DNA of 46,468 nt from Nostoc indistinguendum CM1-VF10. GTDB lineage: Bacteria > Cyanobacteriota > Cyanobacteriia > Cyanobacteriales > Nostocaceae. How positions within the stretch are numbered: position 1 is the first letter of the stretch; every line of letters begins with the position of its first letter. The notes under the pieces were generated by a model. That model made no database searches. It was not told where the DNA came from and saw only the letters and a program-made list of their open reading frames with translations. This document shows positions 15,832 through 23,691 of the stretch, piece by piece. Both the position numbers and the translations under genes were made by a program. The stretch is from NCBI GenBank assembly GCA_019359215.1, contig JAHHHS010000058.1, positions 1 to 46,468 of the forward strand. The letters are read 5' to 3'.

Positions 15832-17214
15832 CTAACGCAGTAACCTGAACGCCGCGCGGATCTCCTCAGAGAAGATCTGCGGCTGTTCCCATGCCGGAAA
15901 GTGGCCGCCTTTATCAGCCTCATGGAAGTAGCTCAGGTTGCGATAGGCGCGTCGGGCCCATGTCTCTGGAGCGCGATATAACTCCTCCGGAAATACCGTG
16001 ATGGCTACCGGGAGCGATATCTCGGCGGTCTTCTGCGCGATCGCGTTTAAGAGACTGGTGTTCTTGTTCTCCCAGTACAGCCGAGCTGACGAGACTGCAC
16101 TGTTCGTTAGCCAGTACAGCGTGATGTCGTCCAGCACCTCATCTTTCGTCGGGGACTTTTCGGAATCGCCACCTCTATACGTCCACTGCGTGAAGCCTGG
16201 ATGCCCAAGCATCCACGCCGCAAGTCCGATTGGCGAGTCTGTCAGACCGTATCCGACTACCTGCGGTTGCGTGCCCATCACCACGGCATAGGCCCGTTTC
16301 TTCTTATTTAAGGTGTCGAGTGAGTCGAAAGCCGCGCGTTCCTTCTCGGAGAGTCCCGTCGGCGCGGGGCCGCCGCCAGCGAGCACCGCAGCCACCTCGG
16401 GCGGGATCGTCGCCGGCAAGTTGATATGGATGCCGAGTAATCCTGCTGGTGCCTGACGCGCCATCGCGCTGGAGATGGGAGACCCCCAGTCACCGCCTTG
16501 AGCAACGTAGCGGGTGTAACCAAGGCGCTTCATCAGCTCCGCCCAAGCTCGCGCGATGCGATCGGGGTTCCAACCTGTGCCTGTCGGCTTGCCGGAAAAG
16601 CCGAAGCCGGGAATTGACGGGATTACCAGGTCGAAAGCGTCCTCCGGGCGCCCCCCGTAGGCCGTCGGGTCGGTCAGCGGGCTGATGATCTTTAGCTGTT
16701 CAAATACCGACCCGGGCCATCCGTGCGTGACGATCAACGGCAAAGCGTTAGGATTTTTGGAGCGGACGTGGATAAAGTGAATGTCCAGTCCGTCGATGTT
16801 CGTTACAAACTGCGGTAAGGCATTCAGCTTCGCCTCGGCTTTACGCCAGTCGTACTTGGTTCCCCAGTAACGGACGAGTTCCTTCATTGTCGCCAGTTGG
16901 ACGCCCTGCGACTGGTCGGCGACAGTCTCCTTGTCAGACCAGCGGGTCGTTGCAATGCGCCTGCGGAGATCGACGATCGCCTCTTGCGGGACGTGGACGC
17001 GGAAGGGGCGGATTGCGTTGTCTTTGGTCGCGATCACCTTAACCGCGACCTGGGCTTGTGCGCCGGTCTGGGCGGATTGCTGGGCAAGCAGGCGAGTGGG
17101 CAGTGCCAGAAACACCGTTGCCACAAAGAACGTGACGAGGAGTCGTGAGAGGAGGACGAAGGTACTTGCGGTGCGGGCTTTGGTTTTGTAATGTACTTTT
17201 TTCAGTTTGGTCAT
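15832..17214 (-). CDS. exported epoxide hydrolase (EHN domain), copy 1, with Sec-type leader
   Basis: I use the ATG at 17214 (MTKLKKVHYKTKARTA), with AGAGAA upstream. Residues 1-45 are a long signal peptide (basic start, hydrophobic LLSRLLVTFFVATVFLALP, LAQQ cleavage region). The mature part starts with the epoxide-hydrolase N-terminal domain (IRPFRVHVPQEAIVDLRRRIATTRW). The hydrolase domain follows, with oxyanion motif HGWPGS, nucleophile Asp in QGGDWGS and catalytic His in DKGGHFPAWEQP. The reaction is opening of epoxides to diols. It is a paralogue of the gene at 23692-25056 but carries a different leader, shared with the DUF6130 gene. The sequence is visibly more GC-rich than the left end of the window, suggesting transfer. 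Confidence 0.88.
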   Translation of the reverse strand: MTKLKKVHYKTKARTASTFVLLSRLLVTFFVATVFLALPTRLLAQQSAQTGAQAQVAVKVIATKDNAIRPFRVHVPQEAIVDLRRRIATTRWSDKETVADQSQGVQLATMKELVRYWGTKYDWRKAEAKLNALPQFVTNIDGLDIHFIHVRSKNPNALPLIVTHGWPGSVFEQLKIISPLTDPTAYGGRPEDAFDLVIPSIPGFGFSGKPTGTGWNPDRIARAWAELMKRLGYTRYVAQGGDWGSPISSAMARQAPAGLLGIHINLPATIPPEVAAVLAGGGPAPTGLSEKERAAFDSLDTLNKKKRAYAVVMGTQPQVVGYGLTDSPIGLAAWMLGHPGFTQWTYRGGDSEKSPTKDEVLDDITLYWLTNSAVSSARLYWENKNTSLLNAIAQKTAEISLPVAITVFPEELYRAPETWARRAYRNLSYFHEADKGGHFPAWEQPQIFSEEIRAAFRLLR

Positions 17215-17267
17215 TGTGTTTTCTCTTTGCTGCAAATTGTTTGTTTCACAACTCAGGCTAAACCCAA

Positions 17268-18314
17268 TCAGTAACCATCAACTTCAACGATGGCCTTTGC
17301 AAACTCCCGTGGCGCTTCTTGCGGCAGGTTGTGCCCGATGCCGCCTTTAATAGTGCGGTGCGAATATTTGCCCGAGAATTTCTTGGCATAGGAACTGGGC
17401 TCTGGATGCGGTGCGCCGTTGGCATCACTCTCCAGCGTGATGGTAGGTACGGTGATCGCGGGAAATACGGCGAGCCGCTTCTCAAACTCGTCATACTTCG
17501 ACTCGCCTTCGGCTAGTCCGAGTCGCCAGCGGTAGTTGTGAATCACGATAGCGACATGATCCGGATTGTCGAAGGACGCAGCGCTGCGATCAAACGTCGC
17601 GTCGTCGAAGTTCCATTTCGGCGACGCGAGTTTCCAGATTAACCTGTTGAAATCGCGGCGGTGTTTTTCATAGCCCGCGCGCCCGCGTTCGGTCGCGAAA
17701 TAAAACTGGTACCACCATTGAAGTTCAGCCTGCGGCGGCAGCGGTATCTTGTTGGCTTCAAGGCTGCCGATCAAATAGCCACTCACGGAAACGAGTGCCT
17801 TGCAGCGTTCGGGCCAGAGTGCCGCGATAATGTTGGCGGTGCGCGCTCCCCAATCATAACCAGCGAGGATCGCCTTCTCGATCTTGAGCGCATCCATCAG
17901 TGCAATAATATCGACAGCGATCGCTGACTGCTGCCCATTGCGGAATGTCTCGCTCGAAAGAAAGCGCGTCGTGCCATAGCCTCGCAGATACGGGATGATC
18001 ACCCGGTACCCCGCCGATGCTAACAAAGGAGCGACATTGACATAGCTATGAATGTCGTAGGGCCATCCATGCAGGAGGATTACTGGATGGCCATTCGCAG
18101 GGCCCGCTTCAGCGTATCCGACATTCAGCACACCAGCATCGATCTGTTTTAGTGAGCCGAACGACGTGTTTGTCCCCGGCTTAGTCGTGAACAGAACTGC
18201 TGGTTTTGTTTTGCTCGACTGTGCAAGACCGAATCGGCCTAGCTGTGTAGCCGCAATGGTCATCACCGCAGTGCCCAAAAAATGGCGGCGGCGTTGGTTG
18301 GTTTTTTCAGACAT
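17268..18314 (-). CDS. exported alpha/beta hydrolase (dehalogenase/epoxide hydrolase-like), Tat-type leader
   Basis: The N-terminus MSEKTNQRRRHFLGTAVMTIAATQLGRFGLAQ is a Tat-like leader (RRxFLG, hydrophobic core, Ala-rich end). The mature protein has oxyanion motif LLHGWPYDIHSY, RGYGTTRF, nucleophile Asp in AGYDWGARTA, a cap domain with WWYQFYFATERGRAGY and the catalytic His in GGIGHNLPQE. The Asp nucleophile points to epoxide hydrolase or haloalkane dehalogenase chemistry; the exact substrate is unknown. It lies 53 bp upstream (in the direction of transcription) of epoxide hydrolase copy 1, probably in the same operon. The leader is nearly the same as those of the genes at 22510, 25056 and the orphan at 26120. 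Confidence 0.85.
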   Translation of the reverse strand: MSEKTNQRRRHFLGTAVMTIAATQLGRFGLAQSSKTKPAVLFTTKPGTNTSFGSLKQIDAGVLNVGYAEAGPANGHPVILLHGWPYDIHSYVNVAPLLASAGYRVIIPYLRGYGTTRFLSSETFRNGQQSAIAVDIIALMDALKIEKAILAGYDWGARTANIIAALWPERCKALVSVSGYLIGSLEANKIPLPPQAELQWWYQFYFATERGRAGYEKHRRDFNRLIWKLASPKWNFDDATFDRSAASFDNPDHVAIVIHNYRWRLGLAEGESKYDEFEKRLAVFPAITVPTITLESDANGAPHPEPSSYAKKFSGKYSHRTIKGGIGHNLPQEAPREFAKAIVEVDGY

Positions 18315-18317
18315 TTT

Positions 18318-18690
18318 CTAATCCTGTTCGCCGAGTGTTTGAGCGTAGGTTTTGCCGTATGGGTAGAAGAGTTCCTTGCGGTCTTCCTGCCACGCCGTTT
18401 TCAGTTCAGGTGTTGTGATGTCCCAGTCCGGTCGGCATTTCCTGAGAATGGAGCGCAAGTCCTGGCGGAGTTCTTCCAGAGTGGGTCGCCCAAAGAACCA
18501 GTAACCCATGTAGATTTTATAAATGACCAGACCCGGTTCGAGGATGATCGTGTAGGGGATCATGGGATTGTGGAGAGGGTCAGTGTATTCGGCGATGTCG
18601 AGGTCTTTTTGGATTCTGCGTCCCGCATCGGAGAGGAAAGGCCAGTGGGCCCCGACACCACTGCGGTATTCATTCGTCGGGGAAGACAGC
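18318..18690 (-). pseudogene. C-terminal stub of a peroxiredoxin-like (redoxin) gene
   Basis: From about 18690 the frame reads SSPTNEYRSGVGAHWPFLSDAGRRIQKDLDIAEY, then IPYTIILEPGLVIYKIYMGYWFFGRPT, the C-terminal half of an AhpC/TSA-type protein. The N-terminal half with the peroxidatic cysteine is absent; upstream codons belong to the end of a ferredoxin stub. It ends 3 bases before the start of the hydrolase gene at 18314. It is likely a deletion remnant. Confidence 0.65.
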
Positions 18691-18703
18691 CCCTGGAATA
18701 ATG

Positions 18704-18990
18704 TCAGATCGCATATAAAATTCTTCTTAATATTTTCACGTTGCCGATTACCGTGTCTTCTTGCAGGCGCGAGCAGCAAATCAATCGATTCCCGACCACC
18801 GCAGCATCGAGCGGCTCGGTATCATACTTCACCGATCCGGAAATCAGCCCACACTCGCAGGTGTGGCAAACTCCAGTCCGGCAGGACCAGCGCACCGGGA
18901 CATCACAAGCTTCGGCAAGTTCCAACAGGTTCTGGAATCTCGAGTTCCACGAAACTGTGAACCCGACGCGTGCAAATGAAATTCTTGAAC
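18704..18990 (-). pseudogene. C-terminal 2Fe-2S ferredoxin domain, stub of a larger oxidoreductase
   Basis: The frame RISFARVGFTVSWNSRFQNLLELAEACDVPVRWSCRTGVCHTCECGLISG... ends with LICCSRLQEDTVIGN. It is a plant-type 2Fe-2S domain with Cys-x4-Cys-x2-Cys and the distal Cys. This domain is normally the C-terminus of MOSC/flavin/ferredoxin fusion oxidoreductases. The preceding FAD/NAD part is missing: codons upstream of about 18990 are an alternative frame of the neighbouring hydrolase. The final residues (KILRRILYAI) look like read-through after a damaged end. A MOSC-type stub lies at 32622-32780. Confidence 0.65.
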
Positions 18991-19004
18991 CTTCGTCGGC
19001 GAGA

Positions 19005-19943
19005 TCAGTCGCCACCTCGGTGGTCGGTGACCGCGTAACCTCCGTCCCACCAGCGCGTGACGAGCGCCGCGTACTCGTCGGCGGCATCCTCCCAAGTGAA
19101 GTGCCCCGCGTCGAGGACGGCGAGTTTGCTCGCGGGCAACCGTTCGAGGAGAAACTCCGCGTTGACCAGGGGTACGACGTGATCCCGTCGGCCGGCAACG
19201 ATCAGCACTGGTATCCGGATCGTCGGTAGCAGGCTGGCGAGGCCGGGAAGCTCTGTCGGATACGCGCGCACGTAGCGCATCGACTCGGCTAACCGCTCGC
19301 CCTCGTAGGATGAGAGGTAGTCCTCGCGCGCGGCATCGGTCGGCGTATATTGCTCGAGCTTGGCGATCGCTGCGGTGACGATCTGTCGCCCGTCGAGGCG
19401 GCGGTACGGCTCAATGTCGGGGGCCTCGACCCACTCCTTCAGCACCCCGCCCAGTTGTAGCGGAACTGCCGCGCCTCCGCTCCCGACCACGAGGCTACGC
19501 AGGCGCCCCGGGTAGAGGGCCGCAGCGAAGAGCGCGGCACTAGTGCCGATGTCGGGGCCGACGACGTGCGGCTGCTCCAGCCCGAAGGCATTGGCAAGGC
19601 GCACAACGAACTCGCCCATCGCACGCAAAGACATGAGCGTGTCGCGGCGCTCAGAGCGTCCGAAGCCCGGGAGGTCCACCGCCACGAGGTGCGCGTGCTC
19701 GGCAAGCCGCGACCAAGTTGGCTCGAACGCATACAGGCTCTCCGGCCACGGGCTGAGGAGGAGGGCATCCACACCTCGCCCTGGGTTCTCACTCTCGGCG
19801 TAGCGGATGGATAGCCCATCGACGGTGCGGAATTGCGGCTGGATGGACGTGTACAACGAGACGGTTATGGGTTTGTTCCTCCTGAGCACACTGCCATCAG
19901 ATGCCTGCTCGCTGTTTAGTTGCGTAACTTCTGATTGAGTCAT
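19005..19943 (-). CDS. alpha/beta hydrolase, GC-rich
   Basis: The ATG at 19943 (MTQSEVTQLNSEQASDG), with AGAGAGGA 4-6 bases upstream, is preferred to a further in-frame start at 20024, which lies in gene debris. The 312-residue protein has LLLSPWPESLYAFEPTW (oxyanion region), VDLPGFGRSERRD, nucleophile elbow VGPDIGTSAAL with Asp, the acid region IVAGRRDHVVPL and catalytic His in LDAGHFTWEDAADEY. The Asp elbow resembles epoxide hydrolases and dehalogenases. Codon use is strongly G/C-ending compared with the left of the window, consistent with acquisition from a high-GC bacterium. It follows cassette copy 2 and three gene stubs, so it may be driven by that cassette. Confidence 0.8.
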   Translation of the reverse strand: MTQSEVTQLNSEQASDGSVLRRNKPITVSLYTSIQPQFRTVDGLSIRYAESENPGRGVDALLLSPWPESLYAFEPTWSRLAEHAHLVAVDLPGFGRSERRDTLMSLRAMGEFVVRLANAFGLEQPHVVGPDIGTSAALFAAALYPGRLRSLVVGSGGAAVPLQLGGVLKEWVEAPDIEPYRRLDGRQIVTAAIAKLEQYTPTDAAREDYLSSYEGERLAESMRYVRAYPTELPGLASLLPTIRIPVLIVAGRRDHVVPLVNAEFLLERLPASKLAVLDAGHFTWEDAADEYAALVTRWWDGGYAVTDHRGGD

Positions 19944-20010
19944 GGTGTCCTCTCTTTGAGTAGTTTTGGATTTTTTAGGTTTGTGCGTGCCGAGCCAACT
20001 AGCGTAGCGA

Positions 20011-20096
20011 TCAAAACGTGGCACGGATCTCCTAAGAAAAGAGCTGCGGCTATTCCCACGCCGCGAAGTGTCCGCCTTTATCCACTCAGTGATATA
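20011..20096 (-). pseudogene. C-terminal stub of a third epoxide hydrolase, with two in-frame stops
   Basis: The frame reads VDKGGHFAAWE-stop-PQLFS-stop-EIRATF-stop. It aligns to the ends of the two intact copies (DKGGHFPAWEQPQIFSEEIRAAF). Two former sense codons are now TAG, so this remnant is old. Confidence 0.7.
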
Positions 20097-20111
20097 CGAG
20101 CGACCTGCTCT

Positions 20112-20159
20112 TCAAGCCGTGGTTTCATTGGGCGTGAATTCAGCAACGTGCAATTTCAC
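20112..20159 (-). pseudogene. C-terminal stub of an NmrA-type gene
   Basis: The frame VKLHVAEFTPNETTA-stop matches the end of the intact NmrA-type protein at 20423 (VKLHAAQFTQSQVAA). It is fused directly to the VOC stub at its 5' side. Confidence 0.65.
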
Positions 20160-20280
20160 GGTCGATGTCGAACCGCCAGCCGAGATTCTCGTAGAATGCC
20201 TTTGCGCGGTCAACGTCGGAAATGCTGAACACCACAACTTCGAGTTTCATGTTTGGACTGTTTACGTGATTGCTACTCAT
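20140..20280 (-). pseudogene. N-terminal stub of a VOC/glyoxalase gene behind cassette copy 2
   Basis: ATG at 20280 reads MSSNHVNSPNMKLEVVVFSISDVDRAKAFYENLGWRFDID, nearly identical to the VOC gene at 26979, and then runs out of frame into the NmrA stub (REIARC-stop). The rest of the VOC gene is deleted. The translation signals are intact, so a 46-residue peptide could be made. Confidence 0.8.
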
Positions 20281-20412
20281 CTTGTTCTTCTTTAGGTTGG
20301 TGAAGCTTGCTGCCCACCTCGATTAACTTCATAATTAAGTGATCGCTCAATTTACACCACTCAAATTCTTTGAGTTAAAACGCGATTTAATTTTTCTGTG
20401 GTTGAAGAAGAC
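20278..20412 (-). promoter_or_regulatory. regulatory cassette copy 2
   Basis: The dyad is at 20359-20375 (same sequence as copies 1 and 4). Similarity to copy 1 extends upstream to GTCTTCTTCAACCACAG and downstream to the ATG. The HIP1 octamer is degraded (GCGATCAC) and the ribosome binding site reads AAAGAAG instead of AAAGGAG. It lies 11 bp after the NmrA-type gene and heads the VOC stub and the hydrolase at 19943. Confidence 0.75.
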
Positions 20413-20422
20413 GGCCTGCCCC

Positions 20423-21358
20423 TCAAGCCGCGACTTGACTTTGCGTGAATTGGGCGGCGTGCAATTTTACAAAGTCGTACATGCTCGTCGGCGTCTTGCC
20501 TGTGAGCTTGAACAGATCATCCGTTAGGCGGTCATACCGCCCCTGCGCGTGAAGTTCGGCCATCACCGCAACATGGTTGACGAGGTGGATTGGCACCCCA
20601 AACTTACGAAGTGTATCAACCCACGCAAAGAGCGGCACGTCACGATAGCTGATCGTTCGACCGAGTGCCTCGGAAAACGCGCGCGCATAGTGATTCAGAT
20701 CGGCTGACTCAAATCCAGTCAGATTGTAAACCTGACCAATGTGTGAGGCAGGGTCGTCGAGGATTACGGCAACGGCGTGCGCCACATCAACCGCCGAGAT
20801 CGGCGAGGTTTTGCCGTTACCTAGGGGCAGCGCCAGTTCGTCGCTATCCCGGACGCCAGCAGCAGCGAGACGCAGGAAGAAGCTCTCAAGGAAGACTGTC
20901 GGCCGCACCGTCACTACCGGCAACCCCGACCATGCCAATGCCTGTTCTGCCAGCCAGTGCAGCTTGTGCTGTGGGCTGTCAGTAGTCTCGGTAATGCTCA
21001 TCTGCGTCACCGTCATCTGCGACATGTTCACGAAAGCCTCGACACCGTGATGGCGTGCCACCGCAGCAGTGTTGACCGTGGCTTCGAGATATGCCGCCGA
21101 GACTGACATCCCGAAATAGATGCGTGCAACTCCTTCGATCGCGCGGTGCATTGAGGCAAGATCAGTTAGATCGCCTTGCACAACCTCGGCCCCAAGGTGG
21201 CGCAGTCCCTCAGCGCGTTCATCCTCCCGCCGAACTAAGGCACGCACCTTATGCCCTTTGGCAAGCAGCATTGCAGTGAGGTTACGGCCGATCGCACCGA
21301 TATCACCGGCCGCTCCGGTCACAAGGATTGGGCTGTCATGTGTAGATTTTATCGTCAT
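20423..21358 (-). CDS. NmrA-type NAD(P)-binding SDR
   Basis: The dinucleotide motif is ILVTGAAGDIGAIGRNL, two residues longer than usual GxxGxxG. ALVRREDERAEGLRHLGAEVVQGDLTD gives the NADP-type basic loop and the acidic strand end typical of NmrA/QOR2-like atypical SDRs. VTVRPTVFLESFF and TSPISAVDVAHAVAVIL complete the fold (311 residues). There is no Tyr-xxx-Lys catalytic pair of the classical type, as expected for the family. Such proteins reduce quinones or act as NADP sensors. It is the last gene of the group 26979-20423, and is followed at once by cassette copy 2. Confidence 0.8.
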   Translation of the reverse strand: MTIKSTHDSPILVTGAAGDIGAIGRNLTAMLLAKGHKVRALVRREDERAEGLRHLGAEVVQGDLTDLASMHRAIEGVARIYFGMSVSAAYLEATVNTAAVARHHGVEAFVNMSQMTVTQMSITETTDSPQHKLHWLAEQALAWSGLPVVTVRPTVFLESFFLRLAAAGVRDSDELALPLGNGKTSPISAVDVAHAVAVILDDPASHIGQVYNLTGFESADLNHYARAFSEALGRTISYRDVPLFAWVDTLRKFGVPIHLVNHVAVMAELHAQGRYDRLTDDLFKLTGKTPTSMYDFVKLHAAQFTQSQVAA

Positions 21359-21418
21359 ATAATTTACCTTGCGTTCACTTTCTTATCGCTTGTTGCGAAG
21401 GCGTATCTGTTTGCGTTA

Positions 21419-22510
21419 TCAACCGAAGGTGAACGCAAAAGCCTCCACCCCAGAATCCAGAAACTCGATCTCGAACTGTCGATCAATGATGGGCTTCGGT
21501 TGTCGAACCAGTTGGTACAATCGCTGTTCGGTAACCGTGCCTTCGCCTCGCACATCAACGTCAAGTCCGCGAGCCGCAACTATCGGCTGCCCGTCTACAA
21601 GCACGCGAAACCGCACGGACGTTCCTGGCTCGGTCGGCCCCATGACAAGATGAAGGTCGCGCGCGTGGAAGCGGTACGCAATCCGCCCGCCGGACTCGTT
21701 CAGTACAATAGCTTGTTTTCCGATTGTCCAATCGCCTGAAAGCGCCCATTGATTAGGTTTCAATTGCGTGGGGGCGGTATATAAATGACGCTTGTTTAAC
21801 ACCGCGCCGCCGGGAGACGCAAAATTCTCCGTTCTTTCGTAGCCGAGGTAGTTTTCAGGCGATTTCAGGCTGCCCCAATCGGCGGCGGCTTCAAAACCAC
21901 GAGCATCAACTTCGACCATTTCCTGACCGACACTGCCAGTTCCAGCCTCAGACAGTAGCTGTTGAATGACCCGTTCCGATTGCTCATACTCGCCCTCGCC
22001 GAATTGGTGATGACGAATGCGTCCTTGCGTGTCTATAAAATAAAGGGCTGGCCAATAATGGTTTCCAAAAGCACGCCACACCGCATAATCGTTATCTACG
22101 GCGATCGCATAGTCAATTCTCATTTCCGTTGAGGCTCGGCGGACATTATCGATATTCTTCTCAAATTCAAACTCCGGTGTATGTATACCAATTACTACTA
22201 GCCCCTGATCCTGATACTTCTGGGCCCACGCGCGAACATAAGGGAGTTGGCGCAGCCAATTGATGCAGGTATAAGTCCAGAAGTTAATCAGCACGACTTT
22301 TCCACGCAGTTCGTCAACTGTTAATGGCTGTGAATTGAGCCACGCGATCGTGCCAACAAGAGACGGTACTTCGCCTTCAATCGGTAACTTAGCCGTTGCT
22401 GACATAGTGTGCTGTGTGGTGCAGCCGATCATGCCAAGCTGGGTAGCAGCAAAAGTTTTAAGCATGGTTGTTAAAAAGTAGCGGCGATTATGATTGATTT
22501 TTTTAGACAC
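21419..22510 (-). CDS. exported TlpA/DipZ-like redoxin with C-terminal beta domain, Tat-type leader
   Basis: It starts with GTG at 22510 behind GGGAGG. The leader MSKKINHNRRYFLTTMLKTFAATQLGMIGC is Tat-like and ends at a possible lipidation Cys. The thioredoxin fold has KVVLINFWTYTCINWLRQLPYVRAW, VIGIHTPEFEFEK and WPALYFIDTQG. The CxxC motif is Cys82-Ile-Asn-Trp, so the resolving cysteine is absent, as in related DipZ-like proteins. Residues 235-363 form a C-terminal beta-rich domain (LSGDWTIGKQAIVL) common to this subfamily. Expected role: periplasmic thiol chemistry or cytochrome/peroxide-related function; not proven. It lies 60 bp from the NmrA gene and 39 bp from the nitrilase. Confidence 0.78.
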   Translation of the reverse strand: MSKKINHNRRYFLTTMLKTFAATQLGMIGCTTQHTMSATAKLPIEGEVPSLVGTIAWLNSQPLTVDELRGKVVLINFWTYTCINWLRQLPYVRAWAQKYQDQGLVVIGIHTPEFEFEKNIDNVRRASTEMRIDYAIAVDNDYAVWRAFGNHYWPALYFIDTQGRIRHHQFGEGEYEQSERVIQQLLSEAGTGSVGQEMVEVDARGFEAAADWGSLKSPENYLGYERTENFASPGGAVLNKRHLYTAPTQLKPNQWALSGDWTIGKQAIVLNESGGRIAYRFHARDLHLVMGPTEPGTSVRFRVLVDGQPIVAARGLDVDVRGEGTVTEQRLYQLVRQPKPIIDRQFEIEFLDSGVEAFAFTFG

Positions 22511-22549
22511 GCACTGACCTCCCTGTCGTTGCGGATAGGTACAGTGGAA

Positions 22550-23542
22550 TTAAAGAACCTCGACAGTTCTCTCCTCGACGACCAAGTGCGAGCCATTACC
22601 ATTGGGGTGTGGGGTGCGCTCATGGACGAGCGAGGTGGGTGTCCGATCAATCAGCAAACTGAGCAGTTCGGGGCGGCTGTAATGACCGCGTGCATCCATC
22701 AGCCGCTTGCGGGCATCGATCTGGGCAAAGTCAAGATCGGCAATCACTTCGCCTTCGCCCGCTTTGAGCGGCTCGCCGATGATCTGTCCTTGTGGATTCA
22801 CAATGGCAGTGAAGCAGCCGCCAGAAATCGGCTCGATCGCGCAACCCGTGTCCTTCATGATCTGAGCCTGCTGATCCGCATCCAGCCACGCGGTTGCACA
22901 GACGACAAAGCAGGCGGATTCAAGGGCGTGCTGGCGGACGTTAATTTCTGCTTGCTCCGCGAACAGCTGCCCGGCGAATGATCCCGGATACATCGCCGAG
23001 TGGATTTGCTCACCATCGGCGATCATTGCATACCGTGCCAAAGGATTGTTATGCTCAAAGCACGCAAGTTGTCCGATGCGCCCAACGGCACTATCGATGG
23101 CGCGCAGTCCTGAGCCGTCACCCTGGCCCCAGAGTATCCGCTCGTTATAAGTTGGCGTGGTCTTGCGGCGGCGCTGGATCAGCGTACCGTCTGCGTCGAA
23201 GAGAAGTTGCGTATTGTAGATCGAGCCGCCGTCGCGCTCATTGACGCCGATGGAAACGACCATGTTTGCTTCCTTCGCGGCTTCGGCGATTGCTCGGGTT
23301 TCAGCAGACGGCACCGTAACCGACTCTTCAAGCAACCGCAGATGTTCCTTTGCCAACGCGAACGGGGCTAGCACATAGGAGAAGTAGGGGTAATAAGGAA
23401 CGATGGTTTCGGGGAAGGTTGCGAACTGGATGCCTTGTTTGCCCAACTCACGAATCTTCTTAACGACCTTCTCAACGGTACCCTGTCGGCTGTACAGCAC
23501 GGGGCTAATCTGCACGGCGGCAGCTTTAATAATCTTGCTCAT
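22550..23542 (-). CDS. nitrilase-superfamily carbon-nitrogen hydrolase
   Basis: The catalytic triad is complete: Glu45 (FATFPETIVPYYPYF), Lys127 (RRRKTTPTYNERILWGQGDG) and Cys161 (GQLACFEHNNPLARYAM). The PYYPYF and CFEHNNP signatures place it with bacterial aliphatic/aromatic nitrilases rather than amidases. Length (330) is normal. Reaction: nitrile to carboxylic acid and ammonia. The ATG is preceded by AAAGGAAAACACC. It lies 149 bp downstream of epoxide hydrolase copy 2 and 39 bp upstream of the redoxin gene, within one minus-strand series. Hydrolysis of cyanide-type or plant-derived nitriles would fit the detoxification setting, but the substrate is inference. Confidence 0.9.
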   Translation of the reverse strand: MSKIIKAAAVQISPVLYSRQGTVEKVVKKIRELGKQGIQFATFPETIVPYYPYFSYVLAPFALAKEHLRLLEESVTVPSAETRAIAEAAKEANMVVSIGVNERDGGSIYNTQLLFDADGTLIQRRRKTTPTYNERILWGQGDGSGLRAIDSAVGRIGQLACFEHNNPLARYAMIADGEQIHSAMYPGSFAGQLFAEQAEINVRQHALESACFVVCATAWLDADQQAQIMKDTGCAIEPISGGCFTAIVNPQGQIIGEPLKAGEGEVIADLDFAQIDARKRLMDARGHYSRPELLSLLIDRTPTSLVHERTPHPNGNGSHLVVEERTVEVL

Positions 23543-23691
23543 GGTGTTTTCCTTTCAAAAGGATGTTATTTTCTTTTTTACCAATAACCTTATCCGTCTC
23601 AACGGCTTGGGTTCCGAAATTGAATAACGAACGGCTGGCTGGTCACAATGGGGGATTGGTGGTTCCACAAACGAAGTCATTGCCCAGACGG

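Noticed and set aside
18704..19198. A 164-residue ferredoxin protein starting at 19198
   Set aside because: Codons upstream of about 18990 are an alternative frame of the neighbouring hydrolase; only the ferredoxin domain is real.
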